DNA of 64,000 nucleotides. Origin: Brenneria salicis ATCC 15712 = DSM 30166 (GTDB lineage Bacteria > Pseudomonadota > Gammaproteobacteria > Enterobacterales > Enterobacteriaceae). The notes under the pieces were generated by a model. It saw nothing but the letters and a program-made list of their open reading frames with translations, searched no databases and was not told the origin of the DNA. A program made the position numbers and the translations under genes. Below, in pieces: positions 47,692 through 57,986 of the stretch; position 1 is the stretch's first letter; each line of letters begins with the position of its first letter. The stretch covers positions 1 through 64,000 of the forward strand of contig NZ_QNRY01000017.1 in NCBI RefSeq assembly GCF_003315515.1, in the 5' to 3' direction.

Positions 47692-48645
47692 CTATTTAAG
47701 TTGGAACAGGGACATGCTCTGCATATTTTGAAAAGTGGTATAAGACGCCTGTAATGAAGCCTGCTGCATCGTATAAGATGAAATCGCATCATACCAGTCC
47801 GTATCCTGTAACTGACTGAGCGCTTGTTTATTTGTCACGTTACGATCCGCGCCAATCGCATCCAGATTATCTATTTCATTAAGCTGCACGCCCAATTCAG
47901 CCCGCACAGAGGACACATTGTTCAATGAATTGGTTAAGCCCCGGTTCGCTTTTTCCAGCGCCGCGGCAACATCCGCTTTTGTGGCGTCATCCGCACCCGA
48001 CAGTGGGGTTTTAAGGGCGGCTATCGCAATATCCAGCGTCTCAAATAAATCCGACTGAATACTGCCATCGGCCTCTTTTTGCGCATCGCCGGTACTTGCA
48101 TTAAATACCGAAGTACCAATGTGACTTACGGTCATTGATCGCGAGGAGTCAACTTGTTGCGAAATCGGTTGGTATCCGCCGACATATTCCACACCGTCAG
48201 CACCTTCAACATAGGGTGCGCTGTCTGTTGCATAACCCGCAAAGATAAACTTGCCATTGCCATCCGTGCTATTGGCCATATTCAGCAGTTGCGCCTTGAT
48301 GCCACGCAATTCTGTCGCTACCGACTGGCGATCATCGTCGCTTTTGACACCGCCGCCGCTGATAACCTGGGTGCTCGCCACGATAACGGTGTCAGCTACC
48401 TTCGACAGTATCGACTCCTCCAGCGACATGCTCTGCGCGGCAAAAGTACGCGCCAGAGTATATTGGCTGTTTTCAGACTGGGCCTGACTCAACATTACGA
48501 CCTGTGCGGCAGCGATCGGATCATCCGATGGGTTGACAACACGTTTTCCAGAAGAAAGCTGTTCTCCCGTTTTTTGCCAGTTCACCTGTCCGTTCAAAAC
48601 ACCCTGCATATTCTGCTGGTATATCATGCTGGTACTCAGACGCAT
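47692..48645 (-). CDS. flgL: Hook-filament junction protein FlgL (HAP3)
   Basis: 317-residue flagellin-like junction protein. N-terminus RLSTSMIYQQNMQGVLNGQVNWQKTGEQLSSGKRVVNPSDDPIAAAQ is the FlgL form of the flagellin D0/D1. The C-terminus has ALSQLQDTDWYDAISSYTMQQASLQASYTTFQNMQSMSLFQL. Cotranscribed with flgK, 30 bases downstream of it, from a sigma-28 promoter. Confidence 0.96.
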   Translation of the reverse strand: MRLSTSMIYQQNMQGVLNGQVNWQKTGEQLSSGKRVVNPSDDPIAAAQVVMLSQAQSENSQYTLARTFAAQSMSLEESILSKVADTVIVASTQVISGGGVKSDDDRQSVATELRGIKAQLLNMANSTDGNGKFIFAGYATDSAPYVEGADGVEYVGGYQPISQQVDSSRSMTVSHIGTSVFNASTGDAQKEADGSIQSDLFETLDIAIAALKTPLSGADDATKADVAAALEKANRGLTNSLNNVSSVRAELGVQLNEIDNLDAIGADRNVTNKQALSQLQDTDWYDAISSYTMQQASLQASYTTFQNMQSMSLFQLK

Positions 48646-48675
48646 GGTATAAATTCCTCTTTCTAAACGGTGGGA

Positions 48676-50370
48676 TTAACTACGAATCGATAGCAATGCA
48701 TCAAAGATGGTCGATGCTGTCTGAATGACGGCGGCATTTGCCTGGTAATACTGTTGGTAACGCATCAGTTCACCATACTCTTCATCCAGATTGACGCCAG
48801 ATACAGACTGCTGTTCCGCGGTAAGCTGAGTAACGACACTCTCTTGCGACGTACTATTGATTTTCATCGTATTCGTCTGGTTGCCTACGGTACTGACCAG
48901 GCTGGCGTAGGCGCCGGTTATGGTGGACTTGCCTTCGACGACTTTTTCACTCTGCAAGGCCACCAACGCCTTCGCGTTGGTGTTATCGCTCACGCCGCCG
49001 AATACCGGGTTCCCGCTGTCATCCAGCACCGTATCGCCGTTTTCATCCAGCTTGACGGAAGCCGCGGCGATATTACTCGAATCAGTAATCGCAACCGACA
49101 TATCCGCGATAACATTCGCGACCGGCTTCAGCGTAAAAGTATCATTCGCTGCGGGCGTTCCCGCAACGCTCAGCTTCAGTCCATCAAAATTCAAACTGCC
49201 ATCGGATGAATCCACCTCCGCGGTGAATTTCGCATTGTCGGAGAGGCGGGTGACCTGCCAGTTAGCTCCATCATATTTAAGCGTATAATCCGAAGCTTTA
49301 ACTTCATTGGTAGCGGTGTAGCTGGCCGTGAGTTCCGCACTACCCGCATTATTGGTGTTTTTCAGCACCGACGGCGAACCAAACGTGAAGAAGTCTTCGC
49401 CTTTGACGCCGTTGAGATCATACCCTTCTTTATGCTGGGTATTAAACGCATCGGCAAAGGCTAACGCCATTTGGCCCAATTGGTTGCTGACGTCATCCAG
49501 CGTGTCGGAGCGGAAAGAAAGTAAGCCGCTGAGAGATCCGCCGGTGATTGAACTTTCCTTCATTTCACTGAGTCCGGCAATACTGTCGTTATAGCCAACG
49601 GTAATACGGGAAGGATCGCTGCTGGAACTGACCGCGACCAGTTCATTGGTACGCGTGCCCTGCACCAGACTCTGACCGTTTTTCAGCGCAATGTTGTAGA
49701 CAATGCCATCCTGAACGGTGACATCAACGCCAACCAGCTTATTCAATTCATTGACTAACTGATCGCGCTGATCAAGCAGATCGTTCGGCGCCGCCCCTTG
49801 ATTGGCGCCCATCAGACGGGTGATCTGGTTGTTAAGATCGGCAATCTGACTGGTATAGGTGTTAATCTGCCCAACCGTACTCTGAATCTGCGTATTCAGC
49901 CCTTGCGCGGTATCAGTCAGGTATTTATTTGTTACCTTGAACTGATTAACCAGACCTTCGGCTTTGCCCAGCACCGTCTGCCGAGTCGATGAATCACTGG
50001 AATTACTGGTCAGGTTTTGCAAGTTGGTAAAAAATTCCTGCAAGGTCGCGGAAAGACTTGTCGTGCTATCCGCCAACAGATTGTCAATCTTGGAAAGTTG
50101 TTCGTAAGACGTCGTGACTGAACTGCTCTGTGTTTGTGCGGCGCGCAGTTGCGTCGAAATAAAATCATTATATTCGCGGTTAATACCCACGACATTAACG
50201 CCATTACCAATATAACCAGCTGAAGTACTGGTGGTTACCGCCTGTGAAAGCAACACATTCTGTCGGCTATACCCTGCCACAGCCTGATTACTTATATTAT
50301 TACTCACCGTGCTCAGTGCCGCCTGCGCGCCACTCAGACCACTCATCGCAGTATTAATCAAATTGGACAT
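48676..50370 (-). CDS. flgK: Hook-filament junction protein FlgK (HAP1)
   Basis: 564-residue junction protein placed on the hook tip before FlgL. N-terminal SNLINTAMSGLSGAQAALSTVSNNISNQAVAGYSRQ has the rod/hook D0 motif; the C-terminal part has SGVNLDEEYGELMRYQQYYQANAAVIQTASTIFDALL. Long Asp/Ser-rich middle. The promoter at 50467-50493 fits class III timing. In this locus flgKL lie directly downstream of flgJ, on the same strand. Confidence 0.97.
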   Translation of the reverse strand: MSNLINTAMSGLSGAQAALSTVSNNISNQAVAGYSRQNVLLSQAVTTSTSAGYIGNGVNVVGINREYNDFISTQLRAAQTQSSSVTTSYEQLSKIDNLLADSTTSLSATLQEFFTNLQNLTSNSSDSSTRQTVLGKAEGLVNQFKVTNKYLTDTAQGLNTQIQSTVGQINTYTSQIADLNNQITRLMGANQGAAPNDLLDQRDQLVNELNKLVGVDVTVQDGIVYNIALKNGQSLVQGTRTNELVAVSSSSDPSRITVGYNDSIAGLSEMKESSITGGSLSGLLSFRSDTLDDVSNQLGQMALAFADAFNTQHKEGYDLNGVKGEDFFTFGSPSVLKNTNNAGSAELTASYTATNEVKASDYTLKYDGANWQVTRLSDNAKFTAEVDSSDGSLNFDGLKLSVAGTPAANDTFTLKPVANVIADMSVAITDSSNIAAASVKLDENGDTVLDDSGNPVFGGVSDNTNAKALVALQSEKVVEGKSTITGAYASLVSTVGNQTNTMKINSTSQESVVTQLTAEQQSVSGVNLDEEYGELMRYQQYYQANAAVIQTASTIFDALLSIRS

Positions 50371-50466
50371 GTGGAAGTTCCTTGTGCGCAGGCTTTGGAC
50401 AATGTTCCATGCGCGTATTAATGAGTATGCTGCAAGTGAAAATACCGCTCGCTTTGCCTGAATAGG

Positions 50467-50493
50467 TTATCGACCCTGAAACGTAAAACTTGA
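50467..50493 (-). promoter_or_regulatory. Sigma-28 promoter of flgKL
   Basis: On the minus strand TCAAGTTT, an 11-base spacer and GTCGATAA, 97 bases before flgK. Each box differs from the consensus by one base. It lies across the flgK side of the flgJ stop region. Confidence 0.8.
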
Positions 50494-50501
50494 AAGAAAA
50501 A

Positions 50502-51476
50502 TTAAAACAACTGACTCAAATCATGGGTGTAAGCTTTCACCGCTTTCTCACCCTCACTTTTCATTTGTTGGATCATATTCACCAACTTTTTAGCGTATTG
50601 CGGATCGGTAGCGTAACCGGCATTTTGCAAAGCATAAGCGGCTTGTTCAGCGTTGTCGGCATTGGCGACATTGGCGTAACGGGGATTTTGCGTCAGCAGT
50701 TTCACATAATCGCTGATGGCTTCCACATAAGAGTCATACACCCGGAAACTGGCCTTGACCTTCTTCGCAACGCCTTGTTCAAATTCCGTGGTGGTTATCT
50801 CGGTAACCGGCCCTTCCCAACTTCTGCCCGCTTTGATACCAAAAATATTATGACTCGGACGGCCATCTTCCGTTGGGATTTCACGCCGTCCCCAGCCGGA
50901 TTCCAGCGCGGCCTGGGCAATAATCAAATGGTGGGGAATACCACTCTGCTGACTGGCCATTTGCGCCGGAACGGAAAGCCTGGCGACAAAGTTGTCACTG
51001 GACAGCGGTAACGTCTCGCCATCATTGGAGAGCGGTAATACCGAACCCTCAACCGGCAACTTAGGCACGGCGCGGCGCACGATACTTTCGACCGCCTCAG
51101 AAGGCCTATTCTGCGCCATGACGCCATCAAAGGTAAATGGCGCCGACGCTTTAGGCTCAGCCGCCGTCACGTTGCCAGCGGAAAGTTGTTTGACCATCAC
51201 ATCCGCCAGTCCCAGCCCTTTGCCGGATAATTGCTGAGACAATTGCTGGTCATACATCGAGGTATACAGACGCGTTTGCTCACTGCTGAAAATGCCATCC
51301 TGCGGTAGAGCGGCACGCATACTTTTCATCATCATCTGGACAAAAACGCCTTCCATCTGTTGAGCAACCGCCCGGATACCCGCCTTACTCTGCGGATTGC
51401 CTGATACTTCTCTTTTCAGGGCGTTCAGCGATTGCGCGTCATAAGCCGCATTGCTCTGCATCTGTATGTCTTTCAT
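50502..51476 (-). CDS. flgJ: Flagellar rod-cap/peptidoglycan hydrolase FlgJ
   Basis: 324-residue two-domain protein. The N-terminal rod-capping domain (about 1-150) has AVAQQMEGVFVQMMMKSMRAALPQDG. The C-terminal N-acetylglucosaminidase domain (about 160-310) has SGIPHHLIIAQAALESGWGRREIPTEDGRPSHNIFGIKAG, containing the catalytic glutamate in ALESGWG. It opens the cell wall for the rod. The ATG at 51474-51476 overlaps the flgI stop as ATGA; a longer frame upstream is rejected. Confidence 0.96.
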   Translation of the reverse strand: MKDIQMQSNAAYDAQSLNALKREVSGNPQSKAGIRAVAQQMEGVFVQMMMKSMRAALPQDGIFSSEQTRLYTSMYDQQLSQQLSGKGLGLADVMVKQLSAGNVTAAEPKASAPFTFDGVMAQNRPSEAVESIVRRAVPKLPVEGSVLPLSNDGETLPLSSDNFVARLSVPAQMASQQSGIPHHLIIAQAALESGWGRREIPTEDGRPSHNIFGIKAGRSWEGPVTEITTTEFEQGVAKKVKASFRVYDSYVEAISDYVKLLTQNPRYANVANADNAEQAAYALQNAGYATDPQYAKKLVNMIQQMKSEGEKAVKAYTHDLSQLF

Positions 51477-52585
51477 CAGATAATTTCCAACTTGGCGCGC
51501 AAGCAACCCGCGCTTTGCATTGCCTGCAGGATAGACATCAACTCCATCGGCGTCGCGCCCAAGGAATTCAGCGTTCGCACCACATTGTTCAGATTCGCGC
51601 TGGCGTTAACGCGCTGTAACGCCCCGCCACTCTGCTGAACCGCAATCTCGGTCTGTGGGGTGACGACAGTCTGTCCGCCGGCGAAAGGCGTATCAGGCTG
51701 ATTAACGTTGGCTTGCTGGTTAATCGTCACTGACAGGTTACCCTGCGCCACGGCACAGCTATCCAGCATGACATCCCGGTTCATCACGACTGAACCAGTA
51801 CGTGAGTTAATAATCACTTTGGCGTCCTGCATGCCAACATTGATTTCAATATTTTGAATATCCGCCAGAAAACGAACCTGCGAACTATTGCCTTGCGGCA
51901 CCATGACCTGAACGGTACGTGAATCCAGCGGCGTTGCGGTACCGCTGCGCCCGGAACGATTAATGGCGTCGCTGATGCGCTGCGCCATGGTAAAATCATC
52001 CTGGTTCAGTTGCAGCATGATAATATTCGAAGAACCGAAGGTGCTCGGCAGTTCGCGTTCAATAATCGCACCGTTGCTGATCCGCCCGCCGGCAAGCTGG
52101 TTAACCTGCACGCTGCTGCCGCCGGCCGCCGCGCCAGCGCCGCCAACCAACACGTTACCCTGAGCCATCGCATACACCTGATTATCAACGCCTTTTAACG
52201 GCGTCATCAGCAGCGTGCCGCCGCGCAAGCTCTTGGCGTTCCCCAGTGAAGAGACAACGACATCAATATTTTGCCCGGCGCGGGCAAAAGGCGGAAGCTT
52301 CGCGGTGACCATCACCGCGGCGACGTTCTTAAGCTGCATGTTGGTTCCGGTAGGAACCGTGATACCCATCTGGGAAAGCATATTATTCAGGCTTTGCGTG
52401 GTAAACGGGGTTTGCATCGTCTGATCGCCTGAACCATCAAGCCCGACAACCAGCCCGTAACCAATCAATGCATTATCGCGCACGCCTTGAACACTCACCA
52501 GATCGCGGATCCGTTCAGCAAACGCCGAGGTACACGTCAATGTCAGCAGAGCAAACAGTACGGTAAAAAATGAAGTAATCCGCAT
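51476..52585 (-). CDS. flgI: Flagellar P-ring protein FlgI
   Basis: 369-residue periplasmic P-ring subunit. Signal peptide [22 protein letters not shown] (about 2-23), then the conserved mature start [32 protein letters not shown]. The C-terminus ends [35 protein letters not shown]. Start at the ATG 52583-52585 that gives the signal peptide. Lies between flgH and flgJ in the flg operon; FlgA (57987) is its chaperone. Confidence 0.97.
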   Translation of the reverse strand: MRITSFFTVLFALLTLTCTSAFAERIRDLVSVQGVRDNALIGYGLVVGLDGSGDQTMQTPFTTQSLNNMLSQMGITVPTGTNMQLKNVAAVMVTAKLPPFARAGQNIDVVVSSLGNAKSLRGGTLLMTPLKGVDNQVYAMAQGNVLVGGAGAAAGGSSVQVNQLAGGRISNGAIIERELPSTFGSSNIIMLQLNQDDFTMAQRISDAINRSGRSGTATPLDSRTVQVMVPQGNSSQVRFLADIQNIEINVGMQDAKVIINSRTGSVVMNRDVMLDSCAVAQGNLSVTINQQANVNQPDTPFAGGQTVVTPQTEIAVQQSGGALQRVNASANLNNVVRTLNSLGATPMELMSILQAMQSAGCLRAKLEII

Positions 52586-52601
52586 CAAACGCCTCTTTGA
52601 C

Positions 52602-53321
52602 TTAGAACGGAGAGAGATTAAGGAAGAGCCGTTGTAGCCAGCCCATGTTTTGCGCCTCATTAATATAGCCGTTACCGACATATTCGATGCGTGCATCCGC
52701 AACCTGGGTTGAAGGAACCGAGTTGCTTCCACTGATCGTCCTTGGGTTCACCACGCCAGAGAAACGGATAAATTCGGTTCCCTGATTAATCGCTATCTGT
52801 TTTTCACCCACAACGTGCAAGTTGCCATTGGCCAACACCTGCCCCACCGTCACCGTAATTGTTCCACTGAAGGTGTTGTTGGCGTTAGCGCCGCCCTGAC
52901 CGGTGAAATCATTGGTTCCCGTCGCATCCAACGCGGCGCGGTTGTTCCCCAACGGACCTTCAAGATAACGAGGCGTCGTCGCCAACCCAAAGGTTGACGA
53001 TCCGTTACGGCTGGCATTCGCGGATGAGCTTTTGCTGGCGCTCACGTTTTCCTGCAACACAATGGTCAGCGTGTCGCCGACGTTACGCGGACGGCGATCC
53101 TCAAACATCGGTTGATAACCGTAGTTCATCGGTTGAGCCGTCTGAAAAATAGAACCGTTCGGACCGGCCAGCGATGGCGCGGCCGGCTGAGCCGTGGTCG
53201 GCCCGGTTACAACTTTATCATGTGGAATATAGGCGCAGCCGTTGATGGTTATCATCGCGATCAATACCAACAGACGAGGTCGGCGGAGTTGGTGGGTAAC
53301 AACCGACTTTGCATTCATCAT
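52602..53321 (-). CDS. flgH: Flagellar L-ring lipoprotein FlgH
   Basis: About 239-residue outer-membrane lipoprotein forming the L ring. A basic N-terminus and hydrophobic stretch end in ITINGC, so Cys at about residue 29 is lipidated (signal peptidase II site). Mature hallmarks [43 protein letters not shown] and [35 protein letters not shown] are present. Two adjacent ATGs (53321, 53318) could start it; upstream in-frame codons to 53432 lack conservation and overlap flgG. Confidence 0.93.
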   Translation of the reverse strand: MMNAKSVVTHQLRRPRLLVLIAMITINGCAYIPHDKVVTGPTTAQPAAPSLAGPNGSIFQTAQPMNYGYQPMFEDRRPRNVGDTLTIVLQENVSASKSSSANASRNGSSTFGLATTPRYLEGPLGNNRAALDATGTNDFTGQGGANANNTFSGTITVTVGQVLANGNLHVVGEKQIAINQGTEFIRFSGVVNPRTISGSNSVPSTQVADARIEYVGNGYINEAQNMGWLQRLFLNLSPF

Positions 53322-53438
53322 CACTACGGATATCGCCTTAAATTGAAGATATTTCACTCTATTCAGGAGCAACGGCAGCACCCTATCTTGACGCAGGTGA
53401 CTTTTACAGGTTCTGCCATTCTCCTTAACCACGATAGA

Positions 53439-54221
53439 TTACAGCTGAGTCAATTTCTGCAACATCTGATCAGAAGAAGAGATTGCTTTGCTGTTGATTT
53501 CATAGGCACGCTGAGTCTGGATCATTGATACCAACTCTTCGGCCACGTTAACGTTCGAGGTTTCCACATACTTCTGGTACAGCAAACCCGCGCCATTCAA
53601 ACCAGGGTTGCTTTCATTCGGCGCGCCGGAACTTGCCGTTTCCAGATATAAATTCTCGCCGATGCTTTCCAGTCCACTGTCATTGATAAAGGTCGTCAGC
53701 GTCAACTGACCCACCTGCGTCGTGGCGGTCTGTCCTTGCTGGGTGACGCTGACAATACCGTCGCGGCCAATGGTCATTTCGATGGCGTTGGCCGGGATGG
53801 TTATCGCCGGTTGCACCTGAAAGCCGCTGGACGTGACCAACTGACCATTGCCATCCAACTGAAAAGCCCCGTCACGGGTATAGGCGGCGGTACCATCCGG
53901 TAACTGAACCTGGAAAAAACCCTGCCCTTTAATCGCCACATCTTTGGAGTTTCCCGTTTCAGAGAACGTCCCTTGAGTATGTATGCGCTCGGTTGATACC
54001 GGGCGAACACCGGTTCCCAGTTGCAACCCTGACGGCAACATGGTCTGTTCCGATGACTGGGCGCCGGGCTGACGAACAGTCTGATACATCAGATCTTCAA
54101 ACACCGCACGCTGACGCTTGAAACCATTGGTACTGACGTTTGCCAGATTATTGGAAATAACGTCCATATTGGTTTGCTGGGCATTCAGACCAGTTTTTGC
54201 AATCCACAAAGAACGGATCAT
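53439..54221 (-). CDS. flgG: Distal rod protein FlgG
   Basis: 260-residue distal rod subunit, the length of its E. coli counterpart. D0 start [46 protein letters not shown] with the rod-specific insert; middle [27 protein letters not shown]-terminal [36 protein letters not shown]. Lies between flgF and flgH on the same strand. Confidence 0.98.
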   Translation of the reverse strand: MIRSLWIAKTGLNAQQTNMDVISNNLANVSTNGFKRQRAVFEDLMYQTVRQPGAQSSEQTMLPSGLQLGTGVRPVSTERIHTQGTFSETGNSKDVAIKGQGFFQVQLPDGTAAYTRDGAFQLDGNGQLVTSSGFQVQPAITIPANAIEMTIGRDGIVSVTQQGQTATTQVGQLTLTTFINDSGLESIGENLYLETASSGAPNESNPGLNGAGLLYQKYVETSNVNVAEELVSMIQTQRAYEINSKAISSSDQMLQKLTQL

Positions 54222-54249
54222 CTCGTCACTCCTGTGCGCTCATTAGCGC

Positions 54250-55005
54250 TTAACTCATTGCTAATATCTGATTAGCACGTTGGGCATTATCATCAACGCT
54301 GCTGATCACTTTCATCTGCATTTCAAAGCGTCGGGCGTTGGCGATCATATCCACCATGGTATCAACCGGATTCACATTGCTGCCTTCCAATACGCCCGGC
54401 ATAACGCGCACCGTAGGATCGTTGGGCAGGACATTACCGCGCTGCTGCTGCGCTTCTGGCGTAAGCCGGAATAAGCCATCATCGGATCGCGCCACTTCCT
54501 GACCGGTTGCCTGAACCAGTTTCAGCCGGCCTAACTGCGCGATGGTGTTTGGCGGATCACCCGCGTTCAGCGCGGAAATCGTTCCGTCCGGCGCAATGGT
54601 GATCTGAGACTGAGGCGGGATCTCAATGGGGCCGCCATCGCCTTGCACCAGGTTTCCCTGGATCATCAACTGACCATCGGCGTTAATCTCGATATTACCG
54701 TTGCGGGTATACGCTTCACTGCCATCCGCCGCCTGAACCGCCAGCCAGCCATCTTTCGATACGGCAACGTCCATCGCACGCCCTGTGTAGTCCATGACGC
54801 CCTGCGTCATATCCGCACCGGGCGTGGACGCCACGACCAGTGTCCGGGTGGGTAATGACAACCCGTTCACCGGTACTGCGCGCAGCGCCGAAAGTTGCGC
54901 CCGAAACCCAGGCGTCGATGCGTTAGCCAGATTGCTGGCGGTAACGGCCTGCTGATCCAGCGTCTGACTTGCCGCGCCCATCGCGGTGTAAATAGCATGA
55001 TCCAT
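54250..55005 (-). CDS. flgF: Proximal rod protein FlgF
   Basis: 251-residue rod protein. N-terminus DHAIYTAMGAASQTLDQQAVTASNLANASTPGFRAQLSALRAVPV and C-terminus SNVNPVDTMVDMIANARRFEMQMKVISSVDDNAQRANQIL are the D0 helices of the FlgF subgroup. Twenty-one bases separate it from flgE and 28 from flgG. Confidence 0.97.
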   Translation of the reverse strand: MDHAIYTAMGAASQTLDQQAVTASNLANASTPGFRAQLSALRAVPVNGLSLPTRTLVVASTPGADMTQGVMDYTGRAMDVAVSKDGWLAVQAADGSEAYTRNGNIEINADGQLMIQGNLVQGDGGPIEIPPQSQITIAPDGTISALNAGDPPNTIAQLGRLKLVQATGQEVARSDDGLFRLTPEAQQQRGNVLPNDPTVRVMPGVLEGSNVNPVDTMVDMIANARRFEMQMKVISSVDDNAQRANQILAMS

Positions 55006-55026
55006 GCAATATCCCCGTTAAAACAA

Positions 55027-56217
55027 TTAACGCAGGCTGACCAGCGTTTGCAGAATGGCATCCTGCGTTTTGATGGTCTGCGAGTTGGCCTGATAGTTGC
55101 GCTGAGCCACAATCATATTGACCAGTTCTTTACTCATATCGACGTTGGAGCTTTCCGTCGCCTGACCAATTAGCTTACCCAGATTACCGGTGCCGGCCAG
55201 GTTAACCACCGCCTGCCCTGAGTTATCGGTCGCGGACCAGACGTTATCGCCCTCTGGCGACAAGCCTTCAGGGTTAGCGAAGCTGGCGAGCACAATTTGC
55301 CCCAGAACCTGTTGCTTCTGGTTGGAATAGGTGCCGACCACCGTGCCGTCGTCATTGATGCTATAACCCGTCAATTCACCCGGCGCATAGCCGTTCTGAG
55401 TCGGGGTCTTGGTGCTGCTGTCGCTGTTCTGTTGCACACTGCCGGCAAAGTTCAACGTAAAGTTGCTGGCTTCCGAACCATTTAAAGAAGCCATAGCGAT
55501 GGTAATTGGCGTAGTGGTCGTCAAGGCGCCATTCGAATCAAAACTTAAACTGTAATTCTGGAATGCCGCACCAGTGCTGGTATCTTGTACATGGACATCC
55601 CACTCGTTGGCGGCCGTCTTAACAAAATACATCGCAAAATCATGGGCGTTGCCCAGACTGTCATACGTGGTGATAGACCCTTTGTAATTCGAGGTATCCG
55701 CCGGATTTGCCGCATCCCAGGTCATTGCATCATCAGAAGAATTGAGGTTGGCGATAATGGAAGCCACCGTGGTCGCCTGGGCTGACATGGCATCCTCAGG
55801 GATTGTCAGCGCGACTGGATCGGCCCCCTGCTGAATGGTCGGCGGCGTACCGGTGGCCGGATAGCCGGTCAACTGCATGCCTTGCATATTGACGATATTG
55901 CGGGAGCCATCAAGCGTAAACTGACCGTTACGGCTGTAATAGATGGAACCATTGGTATCCTGAACGCGGAAAAAGCCATTGCCGCTGATGGCGATATCCA
56001 GATCGCGCGAACTGCTGGTAACGGTGCCGTTGCTGAAATCCTGCAGAACCGCCGCTACCTGCGTTCCCATCCCGACTTTGGAACCCGCGAACATATCAGC
56101 AAAAGATATTGTACCGGCCTTGAAGCCGACGGTTGCCGAGTTAGCGATGTTGTTGCCGATCACATCCAGATTATTGGATGCTGCGTTTAAACCACTGACC
56201 GCCTGAGAAAAACCCAT
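55027..56217 (-). CDS. flgE: Flagellar hook protein FlgE
   Basis: 396-residue hook subunit. N-terminal GFSQAVSGLNAASNNLDVIGNNIANSATVGFKAGTISFADMFAG, then AISGNGFFRVQDTNGSIYYSRNGQFTLDGS; C-terminal ATESSNVDMSKELVNMIVAQRNYQANSQTIKTQDAILQTLVSL. The surface D1/D2 segments in between are Ser/Asn/Asp-rich. Follows flgD, whose product is its assembly scaffold. Confidence 0.98.
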   Translation of the reverse strand: MGFSQAVSGLNAASNNLDVIGNNIANSATVGFKAGTISFADMFAGSKVGMGTQVAAVLQDFSNGTVTSSSRDLDIAISGNGFFRVQDTNGSIYYSRNGQFTLDGSRNIVNMQGMQLTGYPATGTPPTIQQGADPVALTIPEDAMSAQATTVASIIANLNSSDDAMTWDAANPADTSNYKGSITTYDSLGNAHDFAMYFVKTAANEWDVHVQDTSTGAAFQNYSLSFDSNGALTTTTPITIAMASLNGSEASNFTLNFAGSVQQNSDSSTKTPTQNGYAPGELTGYSINDDGTVVGTYSNQKQQVLGQIVLASFANPEGLSPEGDNVWSATDNSGQAVVNLAGTGNLGKLIGQATESSNVDMSKELVNMIVAQRNYQANSQTIKTQDAILQTLVSLR

Positions 56218-56294
56218 GTTACTTTCTCCAGATAAATTGATTAACCAACACGCCAGTCACTCAACAGCGCTGGAATGGTGAAATTGGATGACGA

Positions 56295-56966
56295 CTACAG
56301 GATCTGCCGCACATCTTCCAGCGTAGCTTTACCGCGCAGTCCAAGATCCAACTGCGCCCCGGAATCAATACTGGTCACGCTATTGACCAATGCATAATTC
56401 AGCGGTTGTACCACTTGTTGAGCGCCATTGGTGCTGGCGGCGATAGCCACGGTGTAGGAGCCATCCGGCGCTACCGTACCGTCGGACATCTTGGCGTCCC
56501 AGTTAAAGGAGTGGACGCCGGCGGACAAGGCGCCCAGTTCCAGCGTCTGAACCACTTTGCCTGTGCTGTCGCTGATCGTCGCCGTGACGGTGTCCGCGGC
56601 TTGTTCCAGTTCTAATCCGAAAGGCGTGGTGGTTTCATTGCCGACCAACACCTCTTTTCCTGGCACCATCACGCCACGGCCAATCAGAGTTGTCGCCTGC
56701 AACGACTGATTGTCGTTAATCTGACCGGAAATAGAACCCAGCGTGGTATTCAGTTTCTCAATACCGCTGACGGTATTGATTTGCGCCAACTGACTTAATA
56801 ACTGATTGTTATCCATTGGGTTGGTGGGATCTTGATTCTGCAACTGAGCTACCAGCAGCGTCAGAAATTGATTTTGTAGATCGACACTGGAAGTGCCGTC
56901 TGTGGTCGTCGACGCCGTGCTGCTAGTCTGCGTTGCCGAACTTGTATCATTAATGGTAATTGCCAT
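56295..56966 (-). CDS. flgD: Hook assembly scaffold FlgD
   Basis: 223-residue hook cap removed after hook completion. Conserved N-terminus VDLQNQFLTLLVAQLQNQDPTNPMDNNQLLSQLAQINTVSGIEKLN (about 29-75) and C-terminal FlgD Tudor/Ig-like domains with GVHSFNWDAKMSDGTVAPDGSYTVAIAA. Sits 12 bases after flgC and 77 bases before flgE. Confidence 0.97.
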   Translation of the reverse strand: MAITINDTSSATQTSSTASTTTDGTSSVDLQNQFLTLLVAQLQNQDPTNPMDNNQLLSQLAQINTVSGIEKLNTTLGSISGQINDNQSLQATTLIGRGVMVPGKEVLVGNETTTPFGLELEQAADTVTATISDSTGKVVQTLELGALSAGVHSFNWDAKMSDGTVAPDGSYTVAIAASTNGAQQVVQPLNYALVNSVTSIDSGAQLDLGLRGKATLEDVRQIL

Positions 56967-56978
56967 GCCAACCCCCGA

Positions 56979-57383
56979 TTACTGTCCCATCGTCAGCGTT
57001 TTTAACATCATCGCTTTCGTCGTGTTCAATACTTCTACGTTTGCCTGATAGCTGCGCGAGGCGGAAATGGTGTTGACCATTTCCGCTACCGGATCGACAT
57101 TCGGCATACGAACATAGCCTTGCTCATTCGCTAACGGGTTGCCTGGCTCATAGACCAAGCGCTCCGGCGACGGATCATCAACAACGCCGGCGACCCGCAC
57201 ACCGCCGGTGGATTGACCGGGCGCGGCATTCACCTCAAACACCACTTGCTTGGCGCGATAAGGTTCTCCATCCGGGCCGGTGACGCTGTCGGCATTCGCC
57301 AGGTTACTGGCGCTGACGTTCAGACGCTGAGATTGCGCGGAAAGTGCGGAACCAGAAATCTCGAATATATTTAATAACGACAT
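56979..57383 (-). CDS. flgC: Proximal rod protein FlgC
   Basis: 134-residue rod subunit. N-terminal [44 protein letters not shown] and C-terminal [41 protein letters not shown] match FlgC exactly in layout and length. Confidence 0.98.
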   Translation of the reverse strand: MSLLNIFEISGSALSAQSQRLNVSASNLANADSVTGPDGEPYRAKQVVFEVNAAPGQSTGGVRVAGVVDDPSPERLVYEPGNPLANEQGYVRMPNVDPVAEMVNTISASRSYQANVEVLNTTKAMMLKTLTMGQ

Positions 57384-57410
57384 AAAACCTTACCTTTCAT
57401 CACGCTACTA

Positions 57411-57827
57411 TCATGAACCCGACTGCAATACCGTCATCATGCCTTTGATCTGACCGCTAAGAAGTGTCAGACTGGATTGGTATTTCAGGCTATTATCAGC
57501 AAAATTGGTGCGTTCGCGGTCCATATCGACGGTGTTGCCATCCAGCGCCGGTTGATCGGGAACGCGGTATAACAGGTCAAGCTCCGGCGGTTGCATGTTC
57601 TGCGCAGGTATATGCCGAACCGACGTGGTTTTCAGCGCAATGCCCGTGCCGCTTGTCCGGCCTTGCTCCATCACTTTATTAAGCTGGCTGGCGAAATCGA
57701 TATCCCGCGCCTGATAACCTGGGGTATCCGCATTCGCTATATTCGCGGCCAGAATTTCCTGCCGCTGGGCACGCAAGTTCAACGCTTCCTGCTGAAACCG
57801 TAACGAGGCGTCTAATTTATCGAGCAT
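57411..57827 (-). CDS. flgB: Proximal rod protein FlgB
   Basis: 138-residue rod subunit and first gene of the flgBCDEFGHIJ operon. [41 protein letters not shown] and the C-terminal [26 protein letters not shown] are FlgB signatures. A strong GGAGGT ribosome site precedes the ATG at 57825-57827. Diverges from flgA; the 159-base gap should hold back-to-back class II promoters. Confidence 0.97.
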   Translation of the reverse strand: MLDKLDASLRFQQEALNLRAQRQEILAANIANADTPGYQARDIDFASQLNKVMEQGRTSGTGIALKTTSVRHIPAQNMQPPELDLLYRVPDQPALDGNTVDMDRERTNFADNSLKYQSSLTLLSGQIKGMMTVLQSGS

Positions 57828-57986
57828 GCTACCTCCGCAATTTAGAATTTAGAGCAGATAGGATAATTCTCATTATGACGATGTCATCGAATGAATAGAC
57901 ACAAAATGCAGCGCTATTTGTTGCCTTAACCTTGAGCTTTAGCCATTAAACTAGCGCACAGATTTACTGTTGACTGGAGACCGCCG
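57828..57986. promoter_or_regulatory. flgA-flgB divergent promoter region
   Basis: 159 non-coding bases between divergent flagellar operons, where enterobacteria have overlapping FlhDC-dependent class II promoters. I could not define the FlhDC boxes by eye. Confidence 0.55.
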